DNA of 64,000 nucleotides from assembly GCF_963666145.1 (NCBI RefSeq), contig NZ_OY762614.1:1970001-2034000 (forward strand), written 5' to 3'. Both the position numbers and the translations under genes were made by a program. Shown here piece after piece: positions 9,077-17,986 of the stretch. The DNA is from an uncultured Desulfobacter sp. GTDB taxonomy: Bacteria > Desulfobacterota > Desulfobacteria > Desulfobacterales > Desulfobacteraceae. Numbering within the stretch: the stretch's first letter is position 1; each line of letters starts with the position of its first letter. Under the pieces are notes generated by a model. That model saw nothing but the letters and a program-made list of their open reading frames with translations. It was not told where the DNA came from and did no database searches.

Positions 9077-10219
9077 ATGGGAAAGGCAGTAGGAAACGCG
9101 GTGATCGCGATCATTTTGATCGGCGTGGGTTATGTTATCAATCTGGTTATTCCTTCAGGCGACCAGGGGCCGGGCATGATGGAAATGGGCCAAATGCCGC
9201 CGCCTGCGGTGGTCGCAGTTGAGCTGAAAGAGCAGCCCCTGGATGTGCTTGACGACCATATTGCAACGGTGGAGCCGGTGCAGGAAGTTATGGTCCGCTC
9301 GGAAGTTTCGGGGTACATTGATGATGTCCATTTCACGGAGGGATCTTTTGTGAAAGAAGGCGACCTGCTCTTCACCATTGACCAGAAACAATACCAGGCC
9401 AAAGTTGACGTTCGCCAGGCAGAGCTGGCCAGTGCAAAAGCCGAACTGAACCGTGCAAAAAAATACTTCAAGCGTATGCGTGAGGCAAATAAACGCAGCG
9501 TTTCTCAGTCGAATCTCGACACTGCGGAAAGCGACCAGTTGCAGGCCGAGGCCAGCCTGAAACAGGCGGAGGCCAATTTGAACCTGGCCAAAATTGACTT
9601 GGGGTATGCCAAAGTGCGGGCTCCGATCAGCGGCCGAATCGGCTTGGCCAAGGCAACCAAGGGTAACTATGTCACTTCCGCCTCCAACGAACTTGCCCGC
9701 ATTGTGCAAATCAGTCCCATCCGTGTAGTTTTTTCCATGACCGACCGCGCGTTCCTGGATTTTCGTGCCCAGGAACTGGCGGGTGCCTCTGACGATCAGG
9801 CTGCCCGCATTCGCCTGCCCAACGGTACACAGCTTCCGCTGATTGGCAAAAAAGAGTTCGACGACAACGTTATGAATGCCGAAACCGGTACCATGGCAGT
9901 CCGCTACCTGTTCGATAATCCCGACGGACAACTGGTCCCCGGCGGCTATGTCAACATTCTGCTTGGATCACGGAAACGCCCCATGGGCATCCGAATCCCC
10001 CAACGGGCACTGTTGCTTGACCCAAAGGGTTCCTATGTGCTGACAGTCAACGGAGAGGGACAGGTTGGCACCGCCCGGGTTGAGACCGGAGACTCGGTTG
10101 AAGGAGACTTTGTGGTGCTTTCCGGACTGAAGGCCGGTGACCGTATCGTGGTTGACGGTGTGCAAAAAGTGCGGCCCGGCATGACCGCCCAGGTAACTTT
10201 GCAGGAGGCCGGACAATGA
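9077..10219 (+). CDS. RND efflux periplasmic adaptor (AcrA/MexA-like)
   Basis: A 380-residue membrane fusion protein that bridges the inner-membrane RND pump and the outer-membrane channel. A single hydrophobic N-terminal segment (~8-25) anchors it; there is no lipobox cysteine, so it is not an AcrA-style lipoprotein. Then come the lipoyl half-motifs (VRSEVSGYIDDVHF, then KVRAPISGRIGLA), flanking a long alpha-helical hairpin at ~85-160, followed by a beta-barrel and membrane-proximal domain ending AGDRIVVDGVQKVRPGM. The start ATG follows AAAGGAGAAATCTA. Its stop overlaps the start of the next gene by 4 bp, so the pair is translationally coupled. Confidence 0.94.
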   Translation: MGKAVGNAVIAIILIGVGYVINLVIPSGDQGPGMMEMGQMPPPAVVAVELKEQPLDVLDDHIATVEPVQEVMVRSEVSGYIDDVHFTEGSFVKEGDLLFTIDQKQYQAKVDVRQAELASAKAELNRAKKYFKRMREANKRSVSQSNLDTAESDQLQAEASLKQAEANLNLAKIDLGYAKVRAPISGRIGLAKATKGNYVTSASNELARIVQISPIRVVFSMTDRAFLDFRAQELAGASDDQAARIRLPNGTQLPLIGKKEFDDNVMNAETGTMAVRYLFDNPDGQLVPGGYVNILLGSRKRPMGIRIPQRALLLDPKGSYVLTVNGEGQVGTARVETGDSVEGDFVVLSGLKAGDRIVVDGVQKVRPGMTAQVTLQEAGQ

Positions 10220-13200
10220 TTTCACGCATATTCATTGACCGCCCGCGCCTGGCGGGTGTGGTTTCCATTGTCCTGATGCTGGCAGGAATTCTTTCGATCA
10301 CTTCCCTGCCCATTACCCAGTATCCCCAGGTCACCCCCCCGCAAATCGTGGTGCGTGCAAGCTACCCCGGTGCCAGTGCCGAAGTCATGGCCGACATCGT
10401 GGCCGGACCCATTGAAGATGCCGTGAACGGCGTACAAAACATGATTTACATGTCATCGACCTCTGACAATTCGGGAAGCTACTCGCTCACCGTAACGTTT
10501 GCTGTGGGCACTGATCCGGATATGGCCCAGGTAAAGGTACAGAACCGTGTGTCCCAGGCCGAACCTATGCTGCCCAGCGAAGTTGTGCAGCAGGGAGTAA
10601 CGGTGGAAACCGAATCAGCCGACATGCTCGGCTTCGTGATTGTCCGCTCCCCAGACGCAAGTCTTGATGAACAGGTAATGAGTGACTACACCTATAAAAT
10701 GATCCAGCCTGCCTTTGAACGTATCCCCGGCGTCAGCCGGGCACAGGTTTACGGTCCCAAATACAGCATGCGCGTCTGGCTTGATTCCGACCGCATCTCC
10801 GCACTCGGTATCGGCGTCGATGAAATAACGGCAGCCATACGCAACCAGAATGTGCAGGCCTCCATCGGCGCCATCGGCTCCACCCCGGACGACGGCTCAG
10901 GACAGGTTGCCTTTACCCTGACCGCCCAAGGACGGCTCAACGACACAGAATCCTTTGGCAACATAGTGGTGCGCACCGGCACAGACGGTGCCGTGGTCTA
11001 CCTCAAGGATGTGGCACGCATCGAAAAAGGCTCTGACAACTATCTATTTTCCGCCAAATACAACAACGCACCCTGTGTGGCGCTGGGCTTAAGCCGGACT
11101 CCGGGTTCCAATGCCCTTGACACCATGGATGAGCTGCAGACGGTAATGAAACGCCTCAAAAAGGATTATCCCGAAGGCCTTGAAGCCGTGCTGTCCTATG
11201 ACGCCTCGAAATTTGTCCGCACCAGCATCCGTGAAATCGTATCCACCCTGGCGCTGACCTTTCTGCTCGTGGTTATAGTCTGTTATGTTTTTTTGCAGAA
11301 CTGGCGCGCCACATTGATTCCATCCATCACCATACCGGTCTCGCTATGCGCCACCTTCATGGTGCTGGCTGCCCTCGGCTACAGCATCAACACACTGACA
11401 CTCTTTGGCCTGGTACTGGCCATCGGCCTGGTGGTGGATGACGCCATCGTGGTGGTTGAAAGGGTTATGGAGCTGATGGAAAGCGAAGGGCTGGACCAAA
11501 AAAGTGCAGCCATAAAAGCGATGCAGCAAGTCAGCGGAGCGGTCATTGCCACCACGTTGGTACTGCTGTCCATTTTTGTTCCCATCGGATTTATGGCAGG
11601 CATCACCGGCAAAATTTACCAGCAGTTCGCAGTGTCGATTTCAGCAGCGGTCTTCTTTTCCACGCTCAACGCCCTCACACTCAGTCCTGCGCTCTGTGCG
11701 ACCTTTCTTCAGGTGTCTAAACCCGAACAACGGGGGCCGAAGCACTGGTTCAATACCGTACTAAACCACGTACGGGGCAGCTATGTCTCCGCCAGCATCT
11801 TTATTGCCCGCAAACTGATCTTGACCACCCTGATCCTGCTTGGTGTATTCGGCGTTACCTATTTCCTGTTCAACACCAGCTCGTCATCCTTCCTGCCCGA
11901 TGAAGACCAGGGCGTCATTTTCGGGATGGCACAGCTGCCCGAAGGCGCCACCCGAACCCGCACCGAGGCACTGCTGGAGCATGTGTTGACACCGCTGCAG
12001 GATGAACCGGGAATTGAGTACACCATTCAGGTCACCGGATTCAGCATGATGGGCGGTTCTGCCGAGAATGTGGCCTTCTTCATGTTCGGCCTTGACCATT
12101 GGAGCAGGCGAGAATCTCCCGGATTGAGCATTACGGCCATCCAGCAAAAACTGCAGGGACGCCTGGCTGCGGAGCCGGGCGCCCAGCTCAACCTGTTTGT
12201 GCCCCCTGCCATCATGGGTCTGGGCAACAGCGGGGGCTTGGACATTCGTCTTCAGGCCACAGGGGACAACGATCCCCAGCAGCTCCAGTCTGTTATGAAC
12301 AACTTTTTGATGCAACTTAACATGGCCCCGGAAATTATGTTCGGCTTCAGTGCCTATTCCGCTGCAACGCCCCACCTCTATCTGGATGTGAACCGCACCA
12401 AAGCCGCGTTGATGCAGGTCGATGTCAGCACTATTTTCAATGCACTGCAGAACTATATGGGTTCATTTTATGTGAATGATGTCAACTTTGACGGACAGGT
12501 GAACAAGGCCATTATCCAGGCTGACTGGGCCCACCGGAAGAACATTGAGGCCCTGGACAATATCCATATAAAGAGCCGCACCGGTGCCATAGTACCACTG
12601 GGCAGCCTGGTTAAGATAAAAACCACCCTGGCACCGCGAATGGTCGAACGCTACAACAAGTTCCCGGCCGCCGGCATCACTGCTTTTACAGCACCGATGG
12701 TCAGCAGCGGCGATTCGATGTTGAAGGTTTCCAAGCTTGCAGAAACAACATTGCCCGAAGGCTATACCTTTGACTGGTCGGGATTGAGCTACCAGGAAGC
12801 CACCGCCGCAGGATCAGCCAACCTGATTTTCCTTATGGCCATTATCTTTGCCTATCTTTTTCTTGTAGCGCAATATGAAAGCTGGACCACGCCGCTGCCG
12901 GTAATCCTTTCAACCTCAGTGGCCGTGCTTGGCGCCCTGGCCGGTCTGATAGTGGTCAAATTACCACTAAGTATCTATGCCCAGCTCGGTGTGATTCTGC
13001 TGGTGGGCCTGGCCAGCAAAAACGCGATTCTTATCGTTGAATTTTCCAAAGCCCGGCGGGAAGAAGGCCTGTCCATCATTGATGCGGCCGCCGATGGGGC
13101 CAAGCAGCGGTTCCGTGCCGTATTGATGACCGCCTTCACCTTCATCCTTGGCGTGCTGCCCATGGTGTTTGCCAGCGGCGCCGGCTCTGCCAGCCGCCAG

Positions 13201-14706
13201 GTCATCGGTACCACGGTGTTCTCCGGGATGGTAGCCGCCACCTTGTTTGGAATTTTGCTGATTCCGGCACTTTTTGTGATGTTCCAGAGGTTCCGGGAAA
13301 AGATGTACGTCGTGCGTAACCGCTGGACGACGAAGAATATCTCCGTGTTGCTGGTATTATTATTGCCGGTGATCATGACCGGTTGCATGACAGTGGGACC
13401 GGACTATCAGCGGCCGGCCCTTCCGGATATTCCCGACACACGGGAAGTGGAGGTGGATGCGGCCCAATGGTGGAACCAATTCAATGATCCGGGGCTGACC
13501 GATATGGTCCAACGGGCGTTGAACAACAACCACGACCTCAAGACAGCAGTGGCCCGGGTCCGCCAGGCCCGTGCCCAGCTGGCCCGGACCAGGGCCGCCT
13601 ACGGGCCGACCGTCGATCTAAGCGGCAGTATCACCCGCTCCGAGTCTTCGGCAAACGGTATGTCGGACACCGGTGCCACCACGCTTTACAGCACCGGATT
13701 CGATGCTGTCTGGGAAATAGACATTTTTGGCGGGACCAAGCGTGCCGTTGAAGCGGCCCTTGCGGACTGGGACGCGATCCGGGTCGGGCTGGATGATGTC
13801 CGGGTCAGCGTGGCCGCAGAGACAGCGATCGCCTATCTCAGCATCTGCACCTACCAACACCGACTGACCGTATCCCGGGCCAACCTGGAAGCCCAGCAGG
13901 AGACCTTTGAAATCCTTTCCGACCGTTTTAACGCCGGCTTAAGCAACGGACTGGCCGTACAGCAGGCGCGTTATAATCTGGAAAGCACACGGGCCGCAAT
14001 CCCCACCCTGGAAGCCGGACTGGAGAGCGCCCGGAATGCTTTATCGGTATTGGCAGGCGAGATGCCGGGCGCTTTGCAGATCCCTAATATCGACCGGATA
14101 CCGCAATCTGATCTGGTGCTTGAAGGCATTCCCGCAGACCTGTTGCGCCGCCGCCCGGATATCCGGCGCGCCGAGCGAGAGCTGGCAGCCCAGACCGCAC
14201 GAATAGGTGTTGCCGTGGCCGATCTTTATCCCAGGTTTACACTGACCGGATCCATCGGGCTGGAGTCTTTGCAGGCATCTACCCTTTTCGAGTCCGACAG
14301 TGGGAAATACAGCATTATCCCCGGCATACGCTGGCCGATTTTCTACTCCGGTTCTATCCGTAATAATATTAAAATTCAGGAAGCGGTACAGGAACAGTAC
14401 CTGTATGCGTACGAAACTGAAGTGCTGAATGCCGTTCAGGAAGTGCGTGATGCGCTGATAAATTACCGTAAGGAAAAAGAACGCAGCGCTTCGCTCAGGG
14501 ACGCTGTTGAAGCTGCCCGTGCTGCGGAAGAATTGGCCCAGGATCAATACCGCAATGGCCTTTCCGACTTCAACAATGTGCTTGATGCCCAGCGTTCGCT
14601 GCTCAGCTTTCAGGAAGAGCTCGCCGTCAGCGAAGGCATGGTAAGCCAGAATACCGTTCGGTTATACAAGGCACTGGGGGGCGGCTGGAGTTCTCTTGAA
14701 GAGTAG
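10216..14706 (+). CDS. Fused RND multidrug pump (AcrB-like) and outer-membrane factor lipoprotein (OprM/NodT-like)
   Basis: One uninterrupted 1496-codon frame. Residues 1-~1030 are a full HAE1-type RND pump with 12 transmembrane segments, the proton-relay pair D408/D409 (GLVVDDAIVVVE) and two large periplasmic loops. Residues ~1030-1496 equal a complete OprM/NodT outer-membrane factor of about 467 residues. They begin with a basic stretch, a hydrophobic segment (NISVLLVLLLPVI) and a lipobox-like MTGC with C1057, then SVGPDYQRP-like sequence and two coiled-coil repeats. Ordinarily these are separate genes. An internal ATG (13303, M1030) preceded by AGAGG/GGGAAAAG could start the channel independently. 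Alternatively signal peptidase II could cut before C1057. TGG at 13324 could be a lost stop codon. Confidence 0.9.
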   Translation: MISRIFIDRPRLAGVVSIVLMLAGILSITSLPITQYPQVTPPQIVVRASYPGASAEVMADIVAGPIEDAVNGVQNMIYMSSTSDNSGSYSLTVTFAVGTDPDMAQVKVQNRVSQAEPMLPSEVVQQGVTVETESADMLGFVIVRSPDASLDEQVMSDYTYKMIQPAFERIPGVSRAQVYGPKYSMRVWLDSDRISALGIGVDEITAAIRNQNVQASIGAIGSTPDDGSGQVAFTLTAQGRLNDTESFGNIVVRTGTDGAVVYLKDVARIEKGSDNYLFSAKYNNAPCVALGLSRTPGSNALDTMDELQTVMKRLKKDYPEGLEAVLSYDASKFVRTSIREIVSTLALTFLLVVIVCYVFLQNWRATLIPSITIPVSLCATFMVLAALGYSINTLTLFGLVLAIGLVVDDAIVVVERVMELMESEGLDQKSAAIKAMQQVSGAVIATTLVLLSIFVPIGFMAGITGKIYQQFAVSISAAVFFSTLNALTLSPALCATFLQVSKPEQRGPKHWFNTVLNHVRGSYVSASIFIARKLILTTLILLGVFGVTYFLFNTSSSSFLPDEDQGVIFGMAQLPEGATRTRTEALLEHVLTPLQDEPGIEYTIQVTGFSMMGGSAENVAFFMFGLDHWSRRESPGLSITAIQQKLQGRLAAEPGAQLNLFVPPAIMGLGNSGGLDIRLQATGDNDPQQLQSVMNNFLMQLNMAPEIMFGFSAYSAATPHLYLDVNRTKAALMQVDVSTIFNALQNYMGSFYVNDVNFDGQVNKAIIQADWAHRKNIEALDNIHIKSRTGAIVPLGSLVKIKTTLAPRMVERYNKFPAAGITAFTAPMVSSGDSMLKVSKLAETTLPEGYTFDWSGLSYQEATAAGSANLIFLMAIIFAYLFLVAQYESWTTPLPVILSTSVAVLGALAGLIVVKLPLSIYAQLGVILLVGLASKNAILIVEFSKARREEGLSIIDAAADGAKQRFRAVLMTAFTFILGVLPMVFASGAGSASRQVIGTTVFSGMVAATLFGILLIPALFVMFQRFREKMYVVRNRWTTKNISVLLVLLLPVIMTGCMTVGPDYQRPALPDIPDTREVEVDAAQWWNQFNDPGLTDMVQRALNNNHDLKTAVARVRQARAQLARTRAAYGPTVDLSGSITRSESSANGMSDTGATTLYSTGFDAVWEIDIFGGTKRAVEAALADWDAIRVGLDDVRVSVAAETAIAYLSICTYQHRLTVSRANLEAQQETFEILSDRFNAGLSNGLAVQQARYNLESTRAAIPTLEAGLESARNALSVLAGEMPGALQIPNIDRIPQSDLVLEGIPADLLRRRPDIRRAERELAAQTARIGVAVADLYPRFTLTGSIGLESLQASTLFESDSGKYSIIPGIRWPIFYSGSIRNNIKIQEAVQEQYLYAYETEVLNAVQEVRDALINYRKEKERSASLRDAVEAARAAEELAQDQYRNGLSDFNNVLDAQRSLLSFQEELAVSEGMVSQNTVRLYKALGGGWSSLEE

Positions 14707-14914
14707 TCCTATTGGCGAGCATTGATGGTATGAAAAAACTCAATTTTGAGTTTCAGCCTCCTCAACAATAACAGATCAAGTACGCATGTCCACTGTATAG
14801 GCATTTCCCGAGCATTTCTAAAAAAAGCCCAGATGTTTACCCCGAAAATTTTGTATACTGTCTTTGTCCTGATCCATCAGGATGATTCCAACATTTTTAA
14901 AGGAGGGCATCATC

Positions 14915-15503
14915 ATGAAAATGTCACAGGCAATATCCATGTGACTCTGCGATCCTATCAAAAACATTTCGAGTTTCCAAGTTGCCGCCCTGGACAATCT
15001 TGGAACGAGATGCCGTTGATGAATTCATTTTCAAAACGGAGAGCCCCAGAAACCGGCTGATGCTTGAATTGATGGCAAGGGGTGGAATGAGGATCGGTGA
15101 AGTTTTGAAATTGAAGCCTCAGGATGTTCAGGATCGGAAACTTCATTTGCGCAATCCCAAGAGTGGCCGTACATCCGAAGTCGTTTTTATTCCCCAAAAG
15201 GTGGCAGACAGGCTGCGTGATTATATTGCCGCTGAAAATATCCTGGATGATAAGCGTATTTCCCCTCTGGGATATACCCGGGCCAGGGAGATCGTTAAAA
15301 GCGCCGGCAAGAAAATCGGAATTGATGTAAAGCCACATGATCTCAGGCGGCATGCAGCCACTTATGCCAGCCGATCAGGCGTTCCGATTGAAATCGTTTC
15401 AAAAATTATTCTCAGGCACTCTAACTTGTCCACTACCCAACGGTATCTTGGCAAAGTCAGCGATACTGAGGCCATGTATTGGATCGAGAATATTTACCGG
15501 TAA
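14915..15503 (+). pseudogene. Tyrosine recombinase, N-terminal domain deleted
   Basis: A strong ribosome site (AAGGAGGG) precedes ATG 14915, but that frame stops after nine codons (MKMSQAISM). From about 14943 another frame runs to 15503 and encodes a complete catalytic domain. Its residues are R (GGMRIGEVL), K (NPKSGRT), HxxR (HDLRRH), H (ILRHSNLS) and Y (TTQRYLG). The ~100-residue core-binding domain that should precede it is missing, so an internal deletion and frameshift are likely. A TTG at 14982 could still give a 173-residue fragment. Sequence style suggests an integron-like or phage-type integrase relic. Confidence 0.75.
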
Positions 15504-15511
15504 AAATCGGA

Positions 15512-15536
15512 GGGGATTGGAGTGATCCCAATCCCC
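15512..15536 (+). terminator. Hairpin after the recombinase remnant
   Basis: A perfect 9-bp stem GGGGATTGG / CCAATCCCC (loop AGTGATC) lies 9 bp after the recombinase stop. There is no T tract, so intrinsic termination would be weak. Confidence 0.45.
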
Positions 15537-15668
15537 AACAATAGAAACGCCAGTGCTCATGGGGTTTTCAGAGACAATACAGTTTTTTCATAGACATATC
15601 CATTGTACTCTCATTTCTCATGACTATTCAAATTAAGTTAATTGTACTCGATTAATTTATTAAAAAGC

Positions 15669-15698
15669 TTGATCTTTAATAAACGGCGGTGCTATACA
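15669..15698 (+). promoter_or_regulatory. Candidate promoter of the tyrS leader
   Basis: TTGATC (15669-15674), an 18-bp spacer and TATACA (15693-15698) would start transcription near 15705. That is about 20 bases before the leader-peptide start and before its GGAG ribosome site. The fit to consensus is moderate; the position is what makes it credible. Confidence 0.45.
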
Positions 15699-15724
15699 GC
15701 AAATCTTTAACATTGGAGATTACA

Positions 15725-15808
15725 GTGAAATACCACAAATCAGCCAAACAGGCCTATTATTGCGGATATTACATATCCGGGTGCCGTGGTGTTTATTTAC
15801 TGATCTAA
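15725..15808 (+). CDS. Tyrosine-rich leader peptide of tyrS
   Basis: A 27-codon ORF with GTG start, preceded by GGAG (15715-15718) at six bases spacing. Six of 27 codons are Tyr, including two adjacent pairs (residues 11-12 and 15-16, in the context AYYCGYYIS). It lies between a candidate promoter and two terminator hairpins ahead of the tyrosyl-tRNA synthetase gene. This is the classic arrangement of ribosome-mediated attenuation, where a shortage of charged tRNA-Tyr stalls the leader ribosome. The ORF, ribosome site and Tyr codons are seen directly; the mechanism is inferred. Confidence 0.78.
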   Translation: MKYHKSAKQAYYCGYYISGCRGVYLLI

Positions 15809-15836
15809 CATAAACCATAAACAAAATCAAAATTTC

Positions 15837-15923
15837 AATGCTGCGAGCCGAAAATGCCTGCAGCATTTTTTATTTTAAGGGCTGCAACACATTTTCGGGT
15901 TGTAGCCCTTTTTTTATTTTTTT
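15837..15923 (+). promoter_or_regulatory. tyrS attenuator: tandem terminator hairpins with competing antiterminator
   Basis: Hairpin 1 pairs AATGCTGC (15837-15844) with GCAGCATT (15860-15867) and is followed by TTTTATTTT. Hairpin 2 pairs AAGGGCTGCAAC (15877-15888) with GTTGTAGCCCTT (15899-15910) and is followed by a T tract to 15923. The loops are complementary: CCGAAAATG (15848-15856) matches CATTTTCGG (15890-15898). TGCAGC (15859-15864) also matches GCTGCA (15881-15886). The resulting 9+6 bp antiterminator excludes both terminators. The tyrS ribosome site follows directly after the T tract. Confidence 0.8.
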
Positions 15924-15941
15924 CGCATAGGAGTATTGAAA

Positions 15942-17231
15942 ATGAATGTATTAGATATTTTAAAAGAACGTGGTTTTATCGACAACCAAACTCATGGGGA
16001 AGAATTGGAAGGTTACCTGACAAAGAAAAACAGGCATTGCTATATAGGCTTTGACCCCACTGCCGACAGCCTTCACGTGGGGCATCTGGTTCCAATCATG
16101 TCCCTTGCGCATATGCAGCGGAATGGGCACATCCCAATAGCCCTTGTCGGAGGGGGTACAGGCCGTATAGGTGATCCGAGCGGAAAAAATGAGATGCGTC
16201 AGATGATGACTTTAGATACCATTGAAAAAAACGTTCAAAGTATCAAAAAACAACTGTCGAGATTTCTTGATTTTGACGAAGGTAAGGCCATTCTGGCGAA
16301 TAATGCCGATTGGCTTGCATCTCTTGAATATATTCCCTTTCTCAGGGATATTGGTCGGCATTTCAGTATAAATAAAATGATCAAAGCAGAAAGCTATCGC
16401 CACAGAATTGAATCCGAATGTGGATTAAGTTTCATTGAGTTTAATTACATGCTGTTGCAGGCATTCGATTTTTTAACACTTTTTGACGGGCATAACTGCA
16501 TGCTTCAAATGGGGGGAAGTGATCAATGGGGAAATATACTTGCAGGTGTTGAACTGATTCGCAAAAGCAGACAAAAAACGGCATTTGGTATCACCTACAA
16601 ATTGATTACCAAAAGTGACGGGAGCAAAATGGGAAAAACTGCTGGTAATGCTGTCTGGCTTGATCCTAAAAAAACATCGTCCTATGAATACTACCAATTT
16701 TGGATGAGTACAGATGACAGGGATGTGGAGCGTTTTCTATCACTTTTTACTTTTCTCCCTATGCCGGAAATCAAGCAGGTCAACAAATTGATTGATGCCG
16801 AATTAAATCAGGCAAAAGAAATCCTGGCGTTTGAGAGCACTTGTCTGGCCCACGGCAGGGAAGCTGCCCTAAAAGCTCAAGCCTCTTCTTCTGCTGTTTT
16901 TGGGAATCGTATCATTTCTGAAAAGATTCTGCCTTCATCCAGTATTCCCAGGGAAAACAGCAATAAAAGCTCAGTTGCACTACCGACAACCTGTGTGCCC
17001 TTCAAAAAGTTTGCGAAGGGAATTCCAGCCTACGAACTTTTCTTCCGCACCGGGCTTACCCAATCTGGTGGGGAGGCAAGACGCCTGATTAATCAGGGTG
17101 GCGCATATATTAATGGAGAGACGATTACAGCCTTTGATGTATTAGTTACTTCCGACCATCTTAAAGATGGAGAAATTATTTTAAGGGCAGGCAAAAAAAG
17201 GTTCCATAGAATTCAGATAGAAAAAGAATAA
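15942..17231 (+). CDS. tyrS: Tyrosyl-tRNA synthetase
   Basis: TyrRS charges tRNA-Tyr with tyrosine (class I, cytoplasmic, dimeric). The protein has 429 residues. The HIGH-type motif is HVGH (SLHVGHL), the tyrosine-binding region includes YMLLQAFDF and GGSDQWGN, and the KMSKS-type loop is KMGKT. A C-terminal S4 RNA-binding domain begins near RTGLTQSGGEARRLI. I chose ATG 15942 (AGGAG eight bases upstream) over the TTG two codons earlier. The gene stands alone and follows a leader peptide and attenuator, so supply of charged tRNA probably controls it. Its base composition is more AT-rich than the neighbouring blocks, which may point to a second or acquired TyrRS. Confidence 0.95.
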   Translation: MNVLDILKERGFIDNQTHGEELEGYLTKKNRHCYIGFDPTADSLHVGHLVPIMSLAHMQRNGHIPIALVGGGTGRIGDPSGKNEMRQMMTLDTIEKNVQSIKKQLSRFLDFDEGKAILANNADWLASLEYIPFLRDIGRHFSINKMIKAESYRHRIESECGLSFIEFNYMLLQAFDFLTLFDGHNCMLQMGGSDQWGNILAGVELIRKSRQKTAFGITYKLITKSDGSKMGKTAGNAVWLDPKKTSSYEYYQFWMSTDDRDVERFLSLFTFLPMPEIKQVNKLIDAELNQAKEILAFESTCLAHGREAALKAQASSSAVFGNRIISEKILPSSSIPRENSNKSSVALPTTCVPFKKFAKGIPAYELFFRTGLTQSGGEARRLINQGGAYINGETITAFDVLVTSDHLKDGEIILRAGKKRFHRIQIEKE

Positions 17232-17386
17232 CGCCAGACACATAAAGGATCAGTCCTCAAAAAAGCGCTGACTTAAGCTGGGGGAAAGATTGAGGGCCAG
17301 GATGTTGCCGTGCACCTGCTTGGTCTTCCCCCCGAGCATCCTGAGGGGAAAAATGAAAAAACTGGGAATCCCATACGGAAAAACAG

Positions 17387-17596
17387 CTATTGGACTCTGC
17401 GGCGGTGCCCATTTACCATGATGCCGGCATAACACATCAGGCCGGTGCTGATGGGGCTAAACGGGCATAATGCCCGGTAATCCAGCACGGATATATCCCG
17501 GGCATATGGCCAGGGCATCAGGGTCAGCCCGGCCAGGATGAAACAGGCCAAGGTGGCAACCTTCAATAATACCGGATCCATTTTATATTTTTCCAC
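17387..17596 (-). CDS. Small hydrophobic protein, unknown function
   Basis: A 69-residue protein with GTG start 17596 and a well-placed ribosome site (GAAAGGAGTATATC). One clear hydrophobic segment (residues ~10-27, LKVATLACFILAGLTLMPW) and a second weaker one (~46-60) suggest an inner-membrane protein. It lies just downstream, on the same strand, of the glutathione peroxidase relic and may have shared its transcript. A different frame stays open from 17435 down to 17250, so the C-terminus may have been altered by a frameshift. I do not recognise the family. Confidence 0.5.
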   Translation of the reverse strand: MEKYKMDPVLLKVATLACFILAGLTLMPWPYARDISVLDYRALCPFSPISTGLMCYAGIMVNGHRRRVQ

Positions 17597-17629
17597 GATA
17601 TACTCCTTTCATAAACGGTCAAGGCCTGC

Positions 17630-17883
17630 ACCTCGGATTCCCTTCTGAAACGGGCTTTTCATCCCCGGGCTCCTGGTGGCCAAACTGGTTGCACGGAAAT
17701 CCCAGGATGATCAGGCCGTTGTCCTTATATTCCCGGTAGAGCGATTCCAGCGGTCAGGCCGCATTTACCGGCTGTATTAACCACAAGCCCCGCTTTGCCC
17801 CGGTAAACATCCATACTGACCGCTTTGCCCTACAGGCTGTCAGCCGAAAAATCATAGAGGTCTTTATTTATTTTAAATTCCAT
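17630..17883 (-). pseudogene. Glutathione peroxidase relic
   Basis: Read leftward from ATG 17883, the frame opens MEFKINKDLYDFSADSL and meets an in-frame TAG at 17830-17832 (codon 18). It continues GKAVSMDVYRGKAGLVVNTAGKCGLT, the peroxidase active-site region with Cys in place of selenocysteine. The frame then shifts near 'GACCGCTGG'; the next frame reads LESLYREYKDNG, then the family signature LGFPCNQFGHQEPG, and decays after about 85 residues. A full enzyme is ~160 residues. One nonsense codon, one frameshift and a missing C-terminal half leave it non-functional. Confidence 0.8.
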
Positions 17884-17986
17884 CAGTTAGACGTTTTTAT
17901 GAAGTGGTCCGGGGACGCAGGCATAAAGCATCCCCCCCCCCGGATGTTTTCTTTATATTGCCAGGGGCACCCCTTATTGATCCGGG

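Noticed and set aside
15504..15941. T-box riboswitch ahead of tyrS
   Set aside because: No T-box consensus (AGGGUGGNACCGCG type) or stem I architecture was found. The translated Tyr-rich ORF and paired hairpins explain the leader better.
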